Shown: positions 23,423-35,372 of the stretch, piece by piece | Numbering within the stretch: the first letter of the stretch is position 1 | Layout of the letters: the number at the start of each line of letters is the position of its first letter | Origin: Ulota crispa | Taxonomy: Eukaryota; Streptophyta; Bryopsida; Orthotrichales; Orthotrichaceae | NCBI GenBank assembly: GCA_963920765.1 | Contig: OY987252.1 | Location: forward strand, 1,552,501-1,616,500 | Length of the DNA: 64,000 nt | Direction: 5' to 3' | Notes under the pieces: model-generated | The model's database searches: none | What the model saw: the letters and a program-made list of their open reading frames with translations, nothing else | Told to the model about the DNA's origin: nothing | Program-made: the position numbers and the translations under genes

Positions 23423-26319
23423 CTTTTCATAGTCATTTCTATTGGTAGACATTGCATTCTCATAACACTGGTAAAAAATAACATCCTATATGACTGCCTA
23501 TTTTATGATTGAACGTCCTAAATGACTGTTAAACAGCTATGATGTGACTAAAAAATAACTAACAATGAGATAGTTGTTCTTTAGTCATTCTTTTGAACGG
23601 TTCATCTAAAAGTCTCCATAGAATTGTATTCTCCAAAATTTGTAAGTACATTCACATCCATAAGAAGATGAGGTCATTGCTATTTTTTGACATCTTTTAA
23701 CTAGGGTTGTGGTTTAGTCATATGACCAAAACATGAGTTTGTAGTACTATTGAGGTGTTACTAATGAACTACTAAAGAGTTAATGCTTTCATTCCACCTC
23801 ATTTTCATGCAAAAATTCCTCTTTCATTGTTTTCTCTCAAAATTTTGAGGTTGCCCAATAACATTATTTTCAGTTCTTTTATGTTTTCTTAAGACTATGT
23901 GACTGCGCACACCACTTAAGGAGTCATTTTTTAGTTTTTAGCACATTCTAGGGCACTACTAATCTACTACTAGAACATGACATTTGTAATTAAATTGGTT
24001 TAGGGTAGGTATGCTATTCAAGTAGTTAGAGAAATAAGTGGTTTAGAGGTTGGACATTGCTAGATACCTATTCTATATCTACTATCATGCAACTAACTCA
24101 TGACTAATAAATGACTTTCATGTGATTTTAGTGTGCAACTAACTGAAGACTAGTAAATGATTTCTACATGGTTTTGCTTCTCCGGCTGAGTTAATATTAT
24201 TCCTTCTATTGCATTCATGGTTGTCTTCCCTAACATGGCGACAATTGGACAAACTTGACGTCACAGATGGACAAGAGACCCTCCGTCCGTCTAGTAGAGT
24301 CAATTTTAATGTTGACCTTTAAAAAAAGCACTTTCTTTTTCCAATCTTGACATATTAATGTTTCATTTTATTAAAGTATCTCAATTCAATATATGCTTAT
24401 TAGATTTTACATTTTGGATCATATTTAGAGTAGATTTTCAAATCATCTCAACTATTAAATATGGCCTTATTAGACAAGATTGTCACTCATGCTTGACACT
24501 TGTCATGCGCGACATCAGACGTTAGACAGACAACACAATGACTAAACCTCAAAACTTGTCCGACAAGACAACTCTGATTGCATTAGTTTCCTAATTTGAA
24601 TTTGCTCTTAGTTCATTGGTCATAAGTGAGGGGTAAGAAGTGTTTTGGGGTTTAGGATTTAGAGTTTAGGGGTTTAGGGTTCAATAGGAGTCCAAGAAAA
24701 GTGGCCATAGACAATACATCAGTTAAATGACTACACATTGACTATAAGATGTCTATGGAAGAACCATATTATAATCATGCATTTGTAGTGACTTGGTAGT
24801 TCATGGGATATTTTTCATCTAATGGATGAATGCATGGTTGAGTGGCTCAAAATTGTGTCACACTATAAAAAACTGCACTCATCCAATTTTCAAATGCCTA
24901 AAAGGTACATTAGAAATTTTCAAAAAAGAAAAAGAAATCCATTGTAGAGACTAAAATTTCATTTTGACTACAATAATAATGTTCAGTTCCTTTTTTGGCA
25001 TTTTATGGAGGTGTGGAGGACTTTTGAAAAAATATGAGTGTGACGATTTTGTTGTCAGCAATTTTTTCAAGAACTTTTTAAAGATGGTTTAGTTACTTAA
25101 GAGAATACAAAGGACTATGATTCTATTAGGTATTTGGGTAAAATTTTAAGAAATTATAATCTTGTTTTGTAAATGTGTATTGAATGTTTACAAAGGACTT
25201 TTTAAAGCCTTTTTTAACCTTGGATTTTACGAAGTCCTTTTCTCCTTTGTCCTTTATTTTTTTCCATTTTTATTTTTTTCAACTTGAATATTTTTTTGAG
25301 TTCTAGGATTGCTTTTTGCAATAAGGACTTTTTGAATAACTTTGATTGATTTAAGTCTAAGCCCTAGAACACATCCTACAATGGGTAATTTCAAAAAGAA
25401 CAGATCTAGAGACATCATACCGTTGGATTGAGTTTATAAGTCCATTATAGACATGAAGAGGCCACTCAGCCGCCATGACACATGATGAAATTGCAAATTA
25501 GTATTTGAGTCAAAATCCTTAAACCCACTTAAGAGACTTTGAGAATAAGAATTTTTGCCAAAATTGAGCCACTCAACCATGCATCTACCCTAATGTTATT
25601 ATTAGAATATAATTTGAGCAAATTAATTTGGAGTTTACAATGCAAAGTTTTTTTTTGGATCCACGTATTGTAGCTTTCAAAAGGTCTAGCTCTTCCAATT
25701 CCAATTTCAATCAATTATTTGAAAGAAGTGTATTTTGGTTAGCTCATTAAATTGTAGGTTTAGGGGTCTGGTCGTATTTTAGTATTACATGAGTTGTAGT
25801 TAGGTCACTAATCTTCTTTGGGCATGTGCTAGTCATATGTTAATTGTATTTGAGTCATAAATTCAATACACAATTATTCTTGATATTATTATTGATTTGA
25901 AAGCTACAATTAAAGCTCTTTGAAAGTTAAAAAATCTATGTTTCATAATTATTATTTAATTTTTCATGATTTTGATTATTTTTAAAGATAGAAGAAAAAA
26001 AATTGTTTTAAAAAAGAAAATTTAATGCATTCAAATATTAGAAATTAGAATTTGCAAATTTGCAAAAAAGTTTGTTTCTAATGCTTTATGATTTTGATTT
26101 TAGCATGTAAATAGTCTATTTTGAAGTAAATATGTGTTTTAAACACATTGTTGGTGTTAAATCTGCCAAAAAAATATATCATTTGCGTTTTAATAGCAAT
26201 TAGCCTTAAAATCGAGTTGTAGTTTTACGGTCAATGTGGACCTTTCATTGAGATTAGGGTTGGTAGTTTGTAGGGTGAAGATGCGGCCGCCACCTCTGAG
26301 TTTACGGTTTAGCTGCAAA
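23423..26319. other. AT-rich intergenic DNA
   Basis: No coding region is supported. A degenerate TTTAGGG-like patch lies at about 24650-24691. A weak CACT-type terminal resemblance (23466 and 24793) was considered and rejected. T- and A-rich tracts dominate 25200-26200. Confidence 0.45.
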
Positions 26320-26385
26320 AACTTGGTTTGTTGGCTTTGTACTTTTTTTAGGATTCGAGGATTTTGCACAGTTGTCAAGGTTTGC

Positions 26386-26590
26386 CAAGGTTTGTTAGCT
26401 TTGCGGTCTTCTCAAGTTTGCTTGCTCAACTCTCTTCTTAGGTGTGCTTGCTCTGCACTTTTTTTAGGTTTGCTTGCTCCATGCACCTATCAAGGTTTGT
26501 TGGCTCTGTGCACTTTTCTGGGTTTGTTGCCTCCATGCTCTTTGCAAGCTTGCTCGCTTTGCGCACTTGTCAAGGTTTGTTGGCTTGTGC
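26386..26590 (+). repeat. Minisatellite, period 26-27 bases, about 8 copies
   Basis: Successive AAGGTTTGTTGGCTC-like units begin near 26389, 26414, 26440, 26466, 26493, 26520, 26546 and 26573. The units are diverged, for example TTTGCTTGCTCC and TTTGTTGGCTCT. The 157-codon open frame spanning this region is a by-product of the repeat and is not called as a gene. Confidence 0.7.
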
Positions 26591-28456
26591 GTTACTACAT
26601 TATAACTAATTTTCATGTTGTGCTTTCATTATCTATATGGAATTGCAAGCGTATGCAAATGATGTTGACTTGCTACAAAAGGAGGTGTATAATAGTTTGT
26701 GAGTACTAAATAAGCAGTGGATACGCTTTGAGGGTTTGAGAGTCTTGAACTGCATATTTGAATTTTACATAGAGTCTGCATTGAATTGTGATTGAATAGC
26801 ACTTGCAAGTTGACAAAATTGTGATTGTATGGCGACCGCTCTTTGATTGCATTGGAACTACATTGCAATTGTATTGTGACTGTAATGGAACTTCATAGGG
26901 AACGCATAAGGACTTTATTGTGATTGTAGCGTGACCTTTGTTTAATTGTGTGATTAAACTACATTGTAACGTTGTTATGTCTAAATGGTGTCTGCATTTG
27001 TGACTAGTTTCAATAGTTTTTCTACATGAAGAATCTTGTCCAAATTGACACAAAGTTGACACAACTATGTCAATTTTGTGTTAATTAGAATGTGGTGATT
27101 AGGTTGTTTTTTTTGACACAATTATGTCAAATTTGTGTGAATTCTATGTGACTTCTTGACACACTTACATTTGTGATACTGGCATAATTGTAATTATTTT
27201 GTCATATATTTTTGTATTCCGCATTTCTTATATCTATTTCTTTCAAAATAGGGCAATAAGCTATATGGTCAATAGCATTGCTTTTTCCTCAAATGCATTC
27301 ATGATTACTATATTTGATTTAAATTTCTGTCCTTCACAAGTTCTGTGGTGCAACCTTAGCACATTTTAAACATTCAAACAATTACTGTGGCTTCTGTGCG
27401 TGTAATTAAAGTTGCAAACTAGACCTGAGCATACATAGTATAAGAGCTAATTACTTGATGTGTACCACCAAACAATATACAGTACAAATAAAACAAATTT
27501 GTTCAACTATGTCTCCAATTTATTAATTCTGTTTCACTAATTGGTGCACATAATCATAGACAAGCATAACATTAGAAATAAATACTTACTGCGGATGTGA
27601 CATCCACTTAACTATCTTCTGCCTTAACATACAATGCAGCAGCACATGCAAATGTCAGCATGCTAACATATTGACAACACATCATACAAATCTAACTACA
27701 CATATGAAGAGATCTTCTTCACTGCTCACTCACAAGGGAATTACGACTTCCTTAATAAGAATATGGAACACTACAATCCCCTCTCTCTCTTGATCACTAA
27801 CACTATTTGTTATGAAATCTGTACCACTAGCACATGTATTGAATCTTTGCTTGAAATATGCTCTTCTTCATGGTCATACGTCTAGTCCAAAACTCATGAA
27901 TGTCTTCATTGTTTGAAGTATCTTTCCCCTTATTTACTGTAGCTCCTTCATCTGCGCATAACCTCTTCATCCTGGACCCATTATCTCTTTTCCCAATCTG
28001 CCCACACATACAATTATAGTTGAAAAAATTGCAATAAGAATATTTGGTAACTTCTCTCATTAGCTAATACACTTGTTTTCAAGAACTTCCCTTCACTGCT
28101 CTGCAAGAAATTGAACTTCAACTTCCGTCTTTGCGGTTTCATGTGTATATTTGTAAGCACAAATACAATTGCAGCAAAGAAATTATAGCTTCTGTAATGA
28201 AGACTTGCTTCTACTCCCACAGCTGCGTAAATCCACTTCACGTTTTAGACTCCAAATACAACTATCTAAGCTACTTCTTTCACATTGCTTATATCTAATG
28301 ACATAACTCTAGAATTCGCCTTGCACACAAGACTAATTCCTCTAGCTTTCCTTTGAAGTGCAAGTAATTTCAGCATTAAACCAACCATGGAGACCTCCAG
28401 CACATGCGTACATCATGCTAAAATGCTCTAGAAAATTTCCCTTCAAATATAAGAGG
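26591..28456. other. Intergenic DNA to the left of unit A
   Basis: At 26750-26990 the CAATTG/ATTGTGATTGTA motif recurs, similar in flavour to 1-2400. At 27056-27142 a roughly 29-base segment (GACACAACTATGTCAATTTTG-like) is present twice. Open frames at 27827-28241 on the minus strand have no recognisable domain. Confidence 0.45.
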
Positions 28457-28496
28457 TGTGGCAACCCACAAATTTGGAAAAGAAAGCTACTCCCTT

Positions 28497-28510
28497 ATTA
28501 TATATATAAG
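28497..28510 (+). promoter_or_regulatory. TATA-like promoter candidate in unit A
   Basis: TATTATATATATAAG lies about 40 bases inside the left end of the unit and about 520 bases before the ATG at 29027. The same sequence is present in unit B. It is embedded beside an imperfect hairpin (about 28512-28582, arms AACCTCTTTTGTT and AACAAAAAAGGTT). Composition alone supports it. Confidence 0.3.
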
Positions 28511-28511
28511 C

Positions 28512-28582
28512 TAACCTCTTTTGTTAAATCTTTTTGTTTTCTTGAACCGGAAACAAGAAATTTAATAAACAAAAAAGGTTAG
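28512..28582. repeat. Imperfect 70-base hairpin near the left end of unit A
   Basis: TAACCTCTTTTGTTAAAT pairs with the complementary side ending AATAAACAAAAAAGGTTA, and the stem continues through GTTTTCTTG / CAAGAAATTT around the loop ACCGGA. The hairpin is conserved in unit B. Confidence 0.6.
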
Positions 28583-29026
28583 TATATTATACCCAATCCG
28601 GATTAGATAAAACAATTAAGAAGGAACCTTCTGGTTCCTGGCTTGACCAGATTATCATCTAGGAACTTAGGATCAAAACCTAGAGTTAAGGGTTAGGGGC
28701 ACTGTGAACAGTACCAAAAAAGGATTAAAAGTACGCCGGGTACTAATGACCCTATCGAAACCTTAAACGGATTCTAAAAACGGTCCTAATATTCAATGAT
28801 TGGGTGCAACGGTCTCTTAAACGGCCCTAATCATTGTTCCAGGCAGTAACTAGGGGGAGAATTAGGCAGGAACGGCCTTCTCCATCCATTTCTTATTCTT
28901 CCCTTCCTTCTATTCCATTCACGCTTCATTCTCTTTCTTCCCTTCTTGAGAGCTTATGTGAGATTGGCTTCGCGGTTGTCCAGGTTGTAGTTCTTCCTAG
29001 TTCTTGTGTCAGGAGTGTCAAGAACG

Positions 29027-30877
29027 ATGGGAAGGATGGGACAAGACAAGGCTTTGATTACAAAAGCTCTTAGATCAATTCGTCCAGGCATACCCCAGGA
29101 TCCTATGGAGAGAGCAAACCTAGAGGACTTGAAGAAGATGGGATGCCAGGGATTAATCCTAGTACCCTAGAATTTGAGGGATGAGGAGATTGTGAGGGAG
29201 TTGCTCAAGAAACCCTCTAGTGAGTGGCTTGATACCATGAGGGTTGACCCGGATAGTTGGGCTCTTGAGGTTTGGAGTGAGGTTTACGGGTTTAGCCGGA
29301 AGGGAAGCGGATTAGCTACTCGGACGGACAAGTTTGTTGAGGGAAAATTCTCTATCATACCTTATAATAAGAATGGTCACTCCGTCTCGGATTGTAAAAT
29401 CCGGAGGGAGAGAAGAGTCCTAGAGTTCCTGATCCTAATCTTGCTTCTCGAGCATCCTACCTATCTTACACTCACCTTTGCCAACACCATCTTTGGTGCG
29501 CTGTCAGGAGAGTGGCCGGTGAATTGGGGGTTAGTAATCCGGAACCTAGTAGATAGGTTAGTCAAGGCAATAGGAAACACCAAGCCTTCTAGACTTTCCC
29601 CTTTTCTCTTCCATCTCTATTCTTACCACGACCTGTTGAGAGACAAAGAGAACCTTGAATGGAAGAATGCGGAGGTAATGAGGATAAACAACATTACCCC
29701 AAAATCGGAACCGGGAGAGGAAGAAGATGAGGAATACTCAGATGAGGAGTCACCGGATGTAGAGGTGACCAGGGAAGTCCGTAGTAAGGGTAAGGGGAAG
29801 GACATTACTGAATCGTCAGACGTGCCCAAACCGATAGGCTCGGAAAGGTTTAAGTCAGACCTTATCCCCAAAATTGTGAAGGACCTGGGAGAGGTCCAGC
29901 CGGTGATACGCATCCACCAGGAGCATAACCGGAACATGCACAAGCTCTTGGGAGGGGCTACACCGGAAGACATGATTGCCAAGGTGAAGAGTTTAATTAA
30001 ACTCAAAACCTTGAGGCAATTGGAGGTGGACAAGTTGGCTTGGCAGGTGAAGGATCTGCAAGGCAAGTTGAAGGAGGAGAGCAAAGGAGACAAGGCGGCT
30101 TGCGAGGCCAACATGGAGATTGCTAAGCTCATGCGCTTCATTGGGAATTCGGGCAACGTGGTGACCAAAGCGAAGCTCTATGAGGCGGAAGCCTTGAAGG
30201 CAAGGTTGCAGATTGGGGCCAAGGTGGTTTCAATGGTGGTGGAGTATGGAGAAGCGATGGAGGTGATGCTGTTGGAGATGAGGACCATCCTAACATGTAT
30301 TAAAACCCGCCAAGGTGCAGGTGAAGGATCCAAGCAAGGCAAGGATGCTACATCCACCCGGAAGTCTCCTATAGTGCGATCGCCAAAGCCGACTACACCA
30401 AAGGAGAAGGAGGAAGTGACAACCCCGACATCTTGTCGTCTACCCAACAAGATTGATGTGGGTGCCAAAGAAGAGAATTCAGCACTCGGATCCCAAGATC
30501 AAAGCCAAGATCCCACAACACCGGAGGAGCAGGCTTTGAAACATATGCCTATTTTGTTGAAGAGGATGACAACGGCCAAGCGTGCAAGGGAGTTGTTTTC
30601 TTTGTATAAGAGCACTGCATCTCCGATCAAGATTGATATTCCGGATGACTCTCTTGCTGAGGCGATAGCAAGTGATGGAGAGACTTCAAAGTCTTTGGAT
30701 GATTCGGAGGGTTTGGATTCATCCAATGACTCTAATCCGGAAGCAATCAGGTTTATAGCCCAAAGTACCCGGAAGAAAAAAGGTAAGGTTCTTGTCAAGG
30801 ATAAGGGCGCAAGCGGAAGCCAAAGGCTGCCAGATTGGAAAGCGGTGTCTACAGCTCAAAAGAAGAAGAAGACCTAG
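29027..30877 (+). CDS. Unit A reading frame, unknown protein, with one early in-frame UAG
   Basis: I do not recognise the family. An ATG at 29027 opens 47 codons (MGRMGQDKALITKALRSIR...), then TAG at 29168-29170, and the same frame stays open to TAG at 30875. The longest stop-free part begins at TTG (29174); its first ATG is at 29237. Visible features of the open part: a Trp-rich N-terminal third (SSEWLDTMRVD, EWPVNWGLVIRNLVDR), a hydrophobic LEFLILILLLE stretch, an acidic patch (EEEDEEYSDEE) near residue 180, a long charged probable coiled coil around residues 250-370, and a Ser/Lys-rich tail ending in KKKK. There are no protease, reverse transcriptase or integrase motifs. It could be a gag-like or captured element protein. 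Whether the UAG is read through, spliced out or simply a lesion is open. Confidence 0.6.
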
Positions 30878-32126
30878 TCATTCAATAGTAGTATTAACCA
30901 AAGTAACTAGAATAAATAGAATAAAGGGAGCAAGCACTAGGAGTAAAATTATAGTTACTTCCTGGTACCATGCATTTAGCACTCGGATTTGGGATTATAG
31001 GATCTCATATCTATTTTTTTCAAGATTTTGTGGCTAAAAAGGGGACCACTACTTTTTGATAAAGGAAATGACACCTGTCATTTTCGGGACCACAACTTTT
31101 CAGAAGGAGACTTTTTAGCTTTCCTATGATTAGTTATTAAAGGCATGGTTGAGATTAGTGCCCGGATTCATTTTGTATCTCTGATTCCCCTAATGCAAGC
31201 AAAGTTTTCTTATCTCAATGCTTTGAATTGATCACTTGAGGTGTTGTGTATGGGAATATGAGTGTCAAAGGAAGAGGAGAAAGAAGTGACCCTAGACCTT
31301 GTTTGATTTGATTTTTGGAGCTAGGGAGGTGGTTAGAAAATTGTGTGTACTAAAGGGCAGTTTCTATTTGGGTTTACAATCCGGGTACTCTTGTGAGGGA
31401 TAGCCAATCTTAGGTTGGGTGCGTCCGGATAGCAATCCCAACGCATGCTAGCTAACAATTGAGAGGTTCCACTACCACCAAGAGTGATTGTGAGCAAAGG
31501 AGCAAGGATCCTTTAATTATCCGGTTACCATCTTAGCACTAGGAGTTGTGTCAGGAAGGGTTTGTCATTGTAGTATTGTTGGGGCTGTAGGGGTTCCCTG
31601 CGTAACTTGTTAGTTTGGATCTATTTTTGGACCGGCTGTGAGGGAGTAATTGCACCCTGTTGTCTTTGTATTCTTTGTTGGTGTTTTGTTTAGTGATACT
31701 TCATTCACTATAAACTGTCAAAGGGTAGGAACTCACGATGCCTTCCTTAATTAAATTGCGGAACCTTCTGATATAGAGGCTAAACTCTTGTTACGTGGTG
31801 TGTGTTTGGCGTCCAGATCCGGAAGAAGTACATGGATCGGCCACTCTTTCTTTGAGTCCGGAATGTTAATGAGGAAAGGAAGGATAATTAAGAGTCCTGT
31901 CGGTTGACTAGGGATATTCTGATTACCTTTTCTCTTTGTGTGTGTGCGTTGTGTCTGTTTGCAAATTACCTACAAGATTTCTTCATCCTGTTTCAAACAA
32001 CCTTGAGGATCTACAAACTAAATCTCTGTGGAACAAAAATGAGTAATCTTGTTGGTTTTTTAAAATCTATTTTAATGCCAACAAGAGGATAAGTACTTTC
32101 TTGTGCTATCACACCAGAGCCTGCCT

Positions 32127-34528
32127 CTATTTAGACATATTTGAGCAGATGAACAACCACGCAGGGATGTCTCTGAGTAAAGGCTTTTTCTTCTCTTGGA
32201 AACCTTTCATGACATTGTAGAAATACAACATCAATGTGGAACTCTCCGCCTTCTTCATCACTCCCGGCGAGTACCAGAAATCTATCATTCCAAAGCAGAA
32301 ATCCTCCACTGTGCTGTCCTTTCGAGCCCCTTGCGGCCAGTTCAAGTGCTTATTCCTCATGATTTTGTAAGGCCTAAAGTTTGCTGTCGTTGTTGAGGGA
32401 ACAAATTTCTGCTTTTGTTTTAGGAAGAGGCAAAAGAACTCTTTTCATAGAGGGAGATTCTAGGGGCCTTTTTGTTCTTTGCTTGTGGTTGCTTGGCTTA
32501 TGAAAAGAAGTCTTCTCCCGGCATCTCAAAAAGAGTGTTCATTGTCCCACTTGTGATATTGTGACTATTCTTGAACTCTCTCCAATTCTCAACATTTAGC
32601 TCTCCATTGACGTTGAGTAAGCGCAAGGTCCAATCTAGCTCGTGTAGTTCACGCCTGATAAGTTGCTTCCTCTTCCGCCTCTCACACCATTCCTTGATGG
32701 AGTAGCAGCTCTCCAAGATTGACAAGGTGGCTCTGATTGTCACCTTTGGATATGGCAAAGATCTCTTTTCCCCGTTGAGGTTGAGGATGTGCTTTGCCAT
32801 CTTTGTGAGGTTGTTTAGAGTGAGATATCCTAGCCATTTGAAGAACTTGAGGTTGATCAAAATTTTCTCAAGCTTCTAGTTTGTTTTTTCATTAAACTTC
32901 ATGCCATTGACTGAGTTAAATAGCTCCCCATGCGCTACGCTGCTAATAATCTTGCTCCAGAGGTTGAAATTATTGTTGGGTGCGGTAATGATCTTCAACT
33001 CATTCTGTATCTTGAGCTTCTTTTCCGCGTCCTTTTCGCTGGCAGACTGCTGCATTTTGTTCACATCAAGCATGGAGAACCGCTTGTTTATCGCCACGGT
33101 GAAGTCCTGAAGGAGAAAAGACATTGTAAATCATATTATTGGCTATTGTTTAGGTCAACTTGATCTAAATGCCGTCTAGGTTGTTTTTGGTTTCTACTAG
33201 TACTTTTGCAATGAGTTAGATCGACTTGATCCAAAAGACTTTGTGCTTTGACTTTATTACAACATGCACAAGTAGGCATAATTAGATTGAATTGACCTCA
33301 ATTGCGTACCTTGATTATGAATTAGCTGGACTCAATCTATACTACTTCAAGTTACGTCTTTGTATCTACTTGCACAAGTTTGCCAAATTAGATTGGCTCA
33401 CCTTGAATTGCTTACCCTTTATAGTTTGCTGCCGTCTTTGGTCTCTGTGTTTAGCCTCACGTGCAATGTTGTCCCAATTGCCGCGGCTTCTTTAGGTTTG
33501 CGTGGCTTCCCCATGGTTTTCCACATTGCATGGGCTCCAATGATGTTTGTCAACCACAAAGGCTTGATTGCCTAGAAGTGGTTTACATAGTTATAATAGG
33601 CAGAGATCTTGTGCAGTTTGGCATGGTCCTAGGACCTAACTTTGTAGCAATTCCACTTATAGAAATGATTCTTGATATCCTCTTCTACATCAACCTTGGC
33701 CATTAACCTATTGGTTGAGACATTGTGATGCCCATTGATGGCGTAGAAATTGAGGTGACTGATTTCATCCCACGTTCCCGGCTTCCCTCCCTCCAGCATG
33801 ATTAGCATGACGTATAAGGTTTGCTTTGTCAATTTGTCAGGCATGTGGATCAGGTACCACATCAAGTCCTTCACAATTCTATCCTCATGAACGGGGACAT
33901 TCAGATGCACAAGGGCCTCAATCAGCTGCTCTATGGGGATTTTGTGCTTCGTGTCAATTTGGTAGATGTATGCATCCATGCAGTCGGACCAGAAACTTAT
34001 GTGCGCATCCATCAATGCTTTGTGGTCAAGGTTTTGATTGGGATTATTTGCTGCTCTAGGGACTTCTATCACGGCAAAAGCCATGCTGTTCTTGATTGGA
34101 GTGGTGACTTTGTGTGCTTTCTCTACCTCTTTCTTGGTTGTAGAGGAGTGCCATCCTACTTTTCTAGTTGCGGACATAGGCCTTGATGACAACCCTGCGG
34201 CCGCTATCTTCTTCTTTTGGGTCCCAAAAGTACCTTGACTAGCTATTCTAGAAGCCACCGCGGCGTCTACTCCCTCGTTGGCGCTCACAGTTGTTATGGA
34301 GACACTACGTCTAGTTGCCTGCACCTTCGCCATGTCCAACCTTGCTTTCAATACTCCAAAGTCAAAAAGTAGTTGTTGCAGGCAAGAGGACAACGCTCTG
34401 CCGATCAAGAGCTTTCCATCTTTTTGGATGTACTTCCTTGCGTCAACCATTTTCTCCAGCTGTGATATCTTAGACTCATACTCCGTGGACTCCAGGCTGC
34501 AGGGTATGGTGGATTGAACTCAAGTCTG
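32127..34528 (-). pseudogene. Decayed - strand gene of unknown family
   Basis: The frame opens at about 34528, passes an ATG at 34450 and reads 273 codons to a stop at 33629. Coding character continues in the same frame through two UAG codons (NYVNHF*AIKPLWLTNIIG) to about 33430. A GTAAGC donor-like site then follows. Further blocks lie at 33124-32876 (QDFTVAINKRFSMLDVNK), 32860-32498 (ESCYSIKEWCERRKRKQL) and 32360-32127 (HLNWPQGARKDSTVEDF). The beginning is coiled-coil-like (LESTEYESKISQLEKM). No domain is recognised. The remnant ends 14 bases from unit A, so its 3' part may have been removed or separated by A. It may be a retroelement-associated or lineage-specific gene. Confidence 0.5.
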
Positions 34529-35290
34529 TATGTTCTCAACAACTCAGCGATAATCGTGGATGGGGTTCATACTTTTTAGTTTCTTGTTAAATTTTTTATG
34601 AACAATTGCTGGTCCTACTATGTACATTCTACTTGTATTGAAGTTATGAATGAGGTATGACAAGTATGGTTACGTAATGGTTCTAAAGGAGGTTAATTAA
34701 TCAACTATACTGATGTGATTCTCATGTTAGTAGTACGTTAGTAGTCATTGCATTTGATTTTTGGTTTGTTTTTTGGTGAGTAGTACAAGGCACAATTACA
34801 ATTCCAGGCTCAATATGACCTGCATAGTTGTACAATTTGACATTCTGAGAGAGTGGATGCAAGAGAAGACATGGTTGGATTCAGTGTAGAATAGCTGATA
34901 TACTATTGAACTATTTTGTTGAGAAATTCAACATAGTAATACAATTTTTCTTGTTTTTTCAAGGACAAAATGGAGGTATTTGAGTGCAGGCAATAACCGC
35001 ACCTAGTAATCACATTTTAATTGAGGACATGGTGCACGACCATCCTCAATTGTGAATGCAAAGCTGGTTTCAGTATCGAGCAGGAGTTCATCTATTACTT
35101 CTCTTGTAGATCAAAATATTCTCCAAGAGACTATTGGTTTGGAATGGGAATCACTAGAGCATGTTGGGCCCTAGATGAATACTCAGTGGCGTGTTATTGG
35201 ACAATACAAATGCAATAGTGATAATAATAATGCATCTCATTCCTTACGTACTACAAAATGCGTGAATACAAAGGAAGAGGTAGACATGGC
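34529..35290. other. Spacer between the decayed - strand gene and the palindrome territory
   Basis: AT-rich sequence with no recognisable gene. A 65-codon open frame at 35021-35218 is not supported by any motif. The first copy of the GGATCC palindrome appears at 35291. Confidence 0.4.
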
Positions 35291-35372
35291 TATCAAGGAT
35301 CCCCCAATGACTCGCAGCAATAGGAGAATGAAGAAGCGGAACTACCTCATTGGCATCAGCACAAACACACTT

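Larger units (their letters stand above)
28457..32113 (+). mobile_element. Unit A: 3.66-kb LTR-like unit carrying one long reading frame
   Basis: It begins TGTGGCAACC and ends GCTATCACA, a TGTG...CACA terminus as in LTRs. It is repeated in inverted orientation as unit B (40910-44564) with only a handful of differences; the long frames translate identically. Unit A lacks a recognisable target duplication (AGAGG on the left, CCAGA on the right). No convincing primer-binding site follows it and no direct partner exists in the window. It may be a solo LTR, one LTR of a rearranged element, or a retrotransposon derivative with an internal gene. Inverted orientation rules out A and B being the two LTRs of one intact element. 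Confidence 0.75.

Noticed and set aside
24650-24691. Interstitial telomere repeat (TTTAGGG-like)
   Set aside because: Only a short degenerate run (GTTTAGGATTTAGAGTTTAGGG); it can arise by chance in T- and G-rich sequence.
23466-24793. CACTA-type element (CACTGGTAAAAA at one end, complement of CACTACAAATG at the other)
   Set aside because: Terminal similarity is only a few bases and no 3-base target duplication matches.
26236-26709. 157-codon Cys/Leu-rich protein
   Set aside because: It spans the 26-base minisatellite and has no domain or upstream gene structure.
29174-29176. Start codon of the 567-codon frame at 29174
   Set aside because: That codon is TTG. The nearest in-frame ATGs are at 29027 (before the UAG) and 29237.
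29623-30798. Antisense open frames of 96-181 codons over the unit A gene (and the mirror set in unit B)
   Set aside because: They are shadows of the sense frame, biased by its codon use, and have no recognisable domains.
32111-32126. Primer-binding site after unit A (ATCACACCAGAGCC)
   Set aside because: It resembles the initiator Met site only loosely and lacks the TGG start expected opposite a tRNA CCA end.
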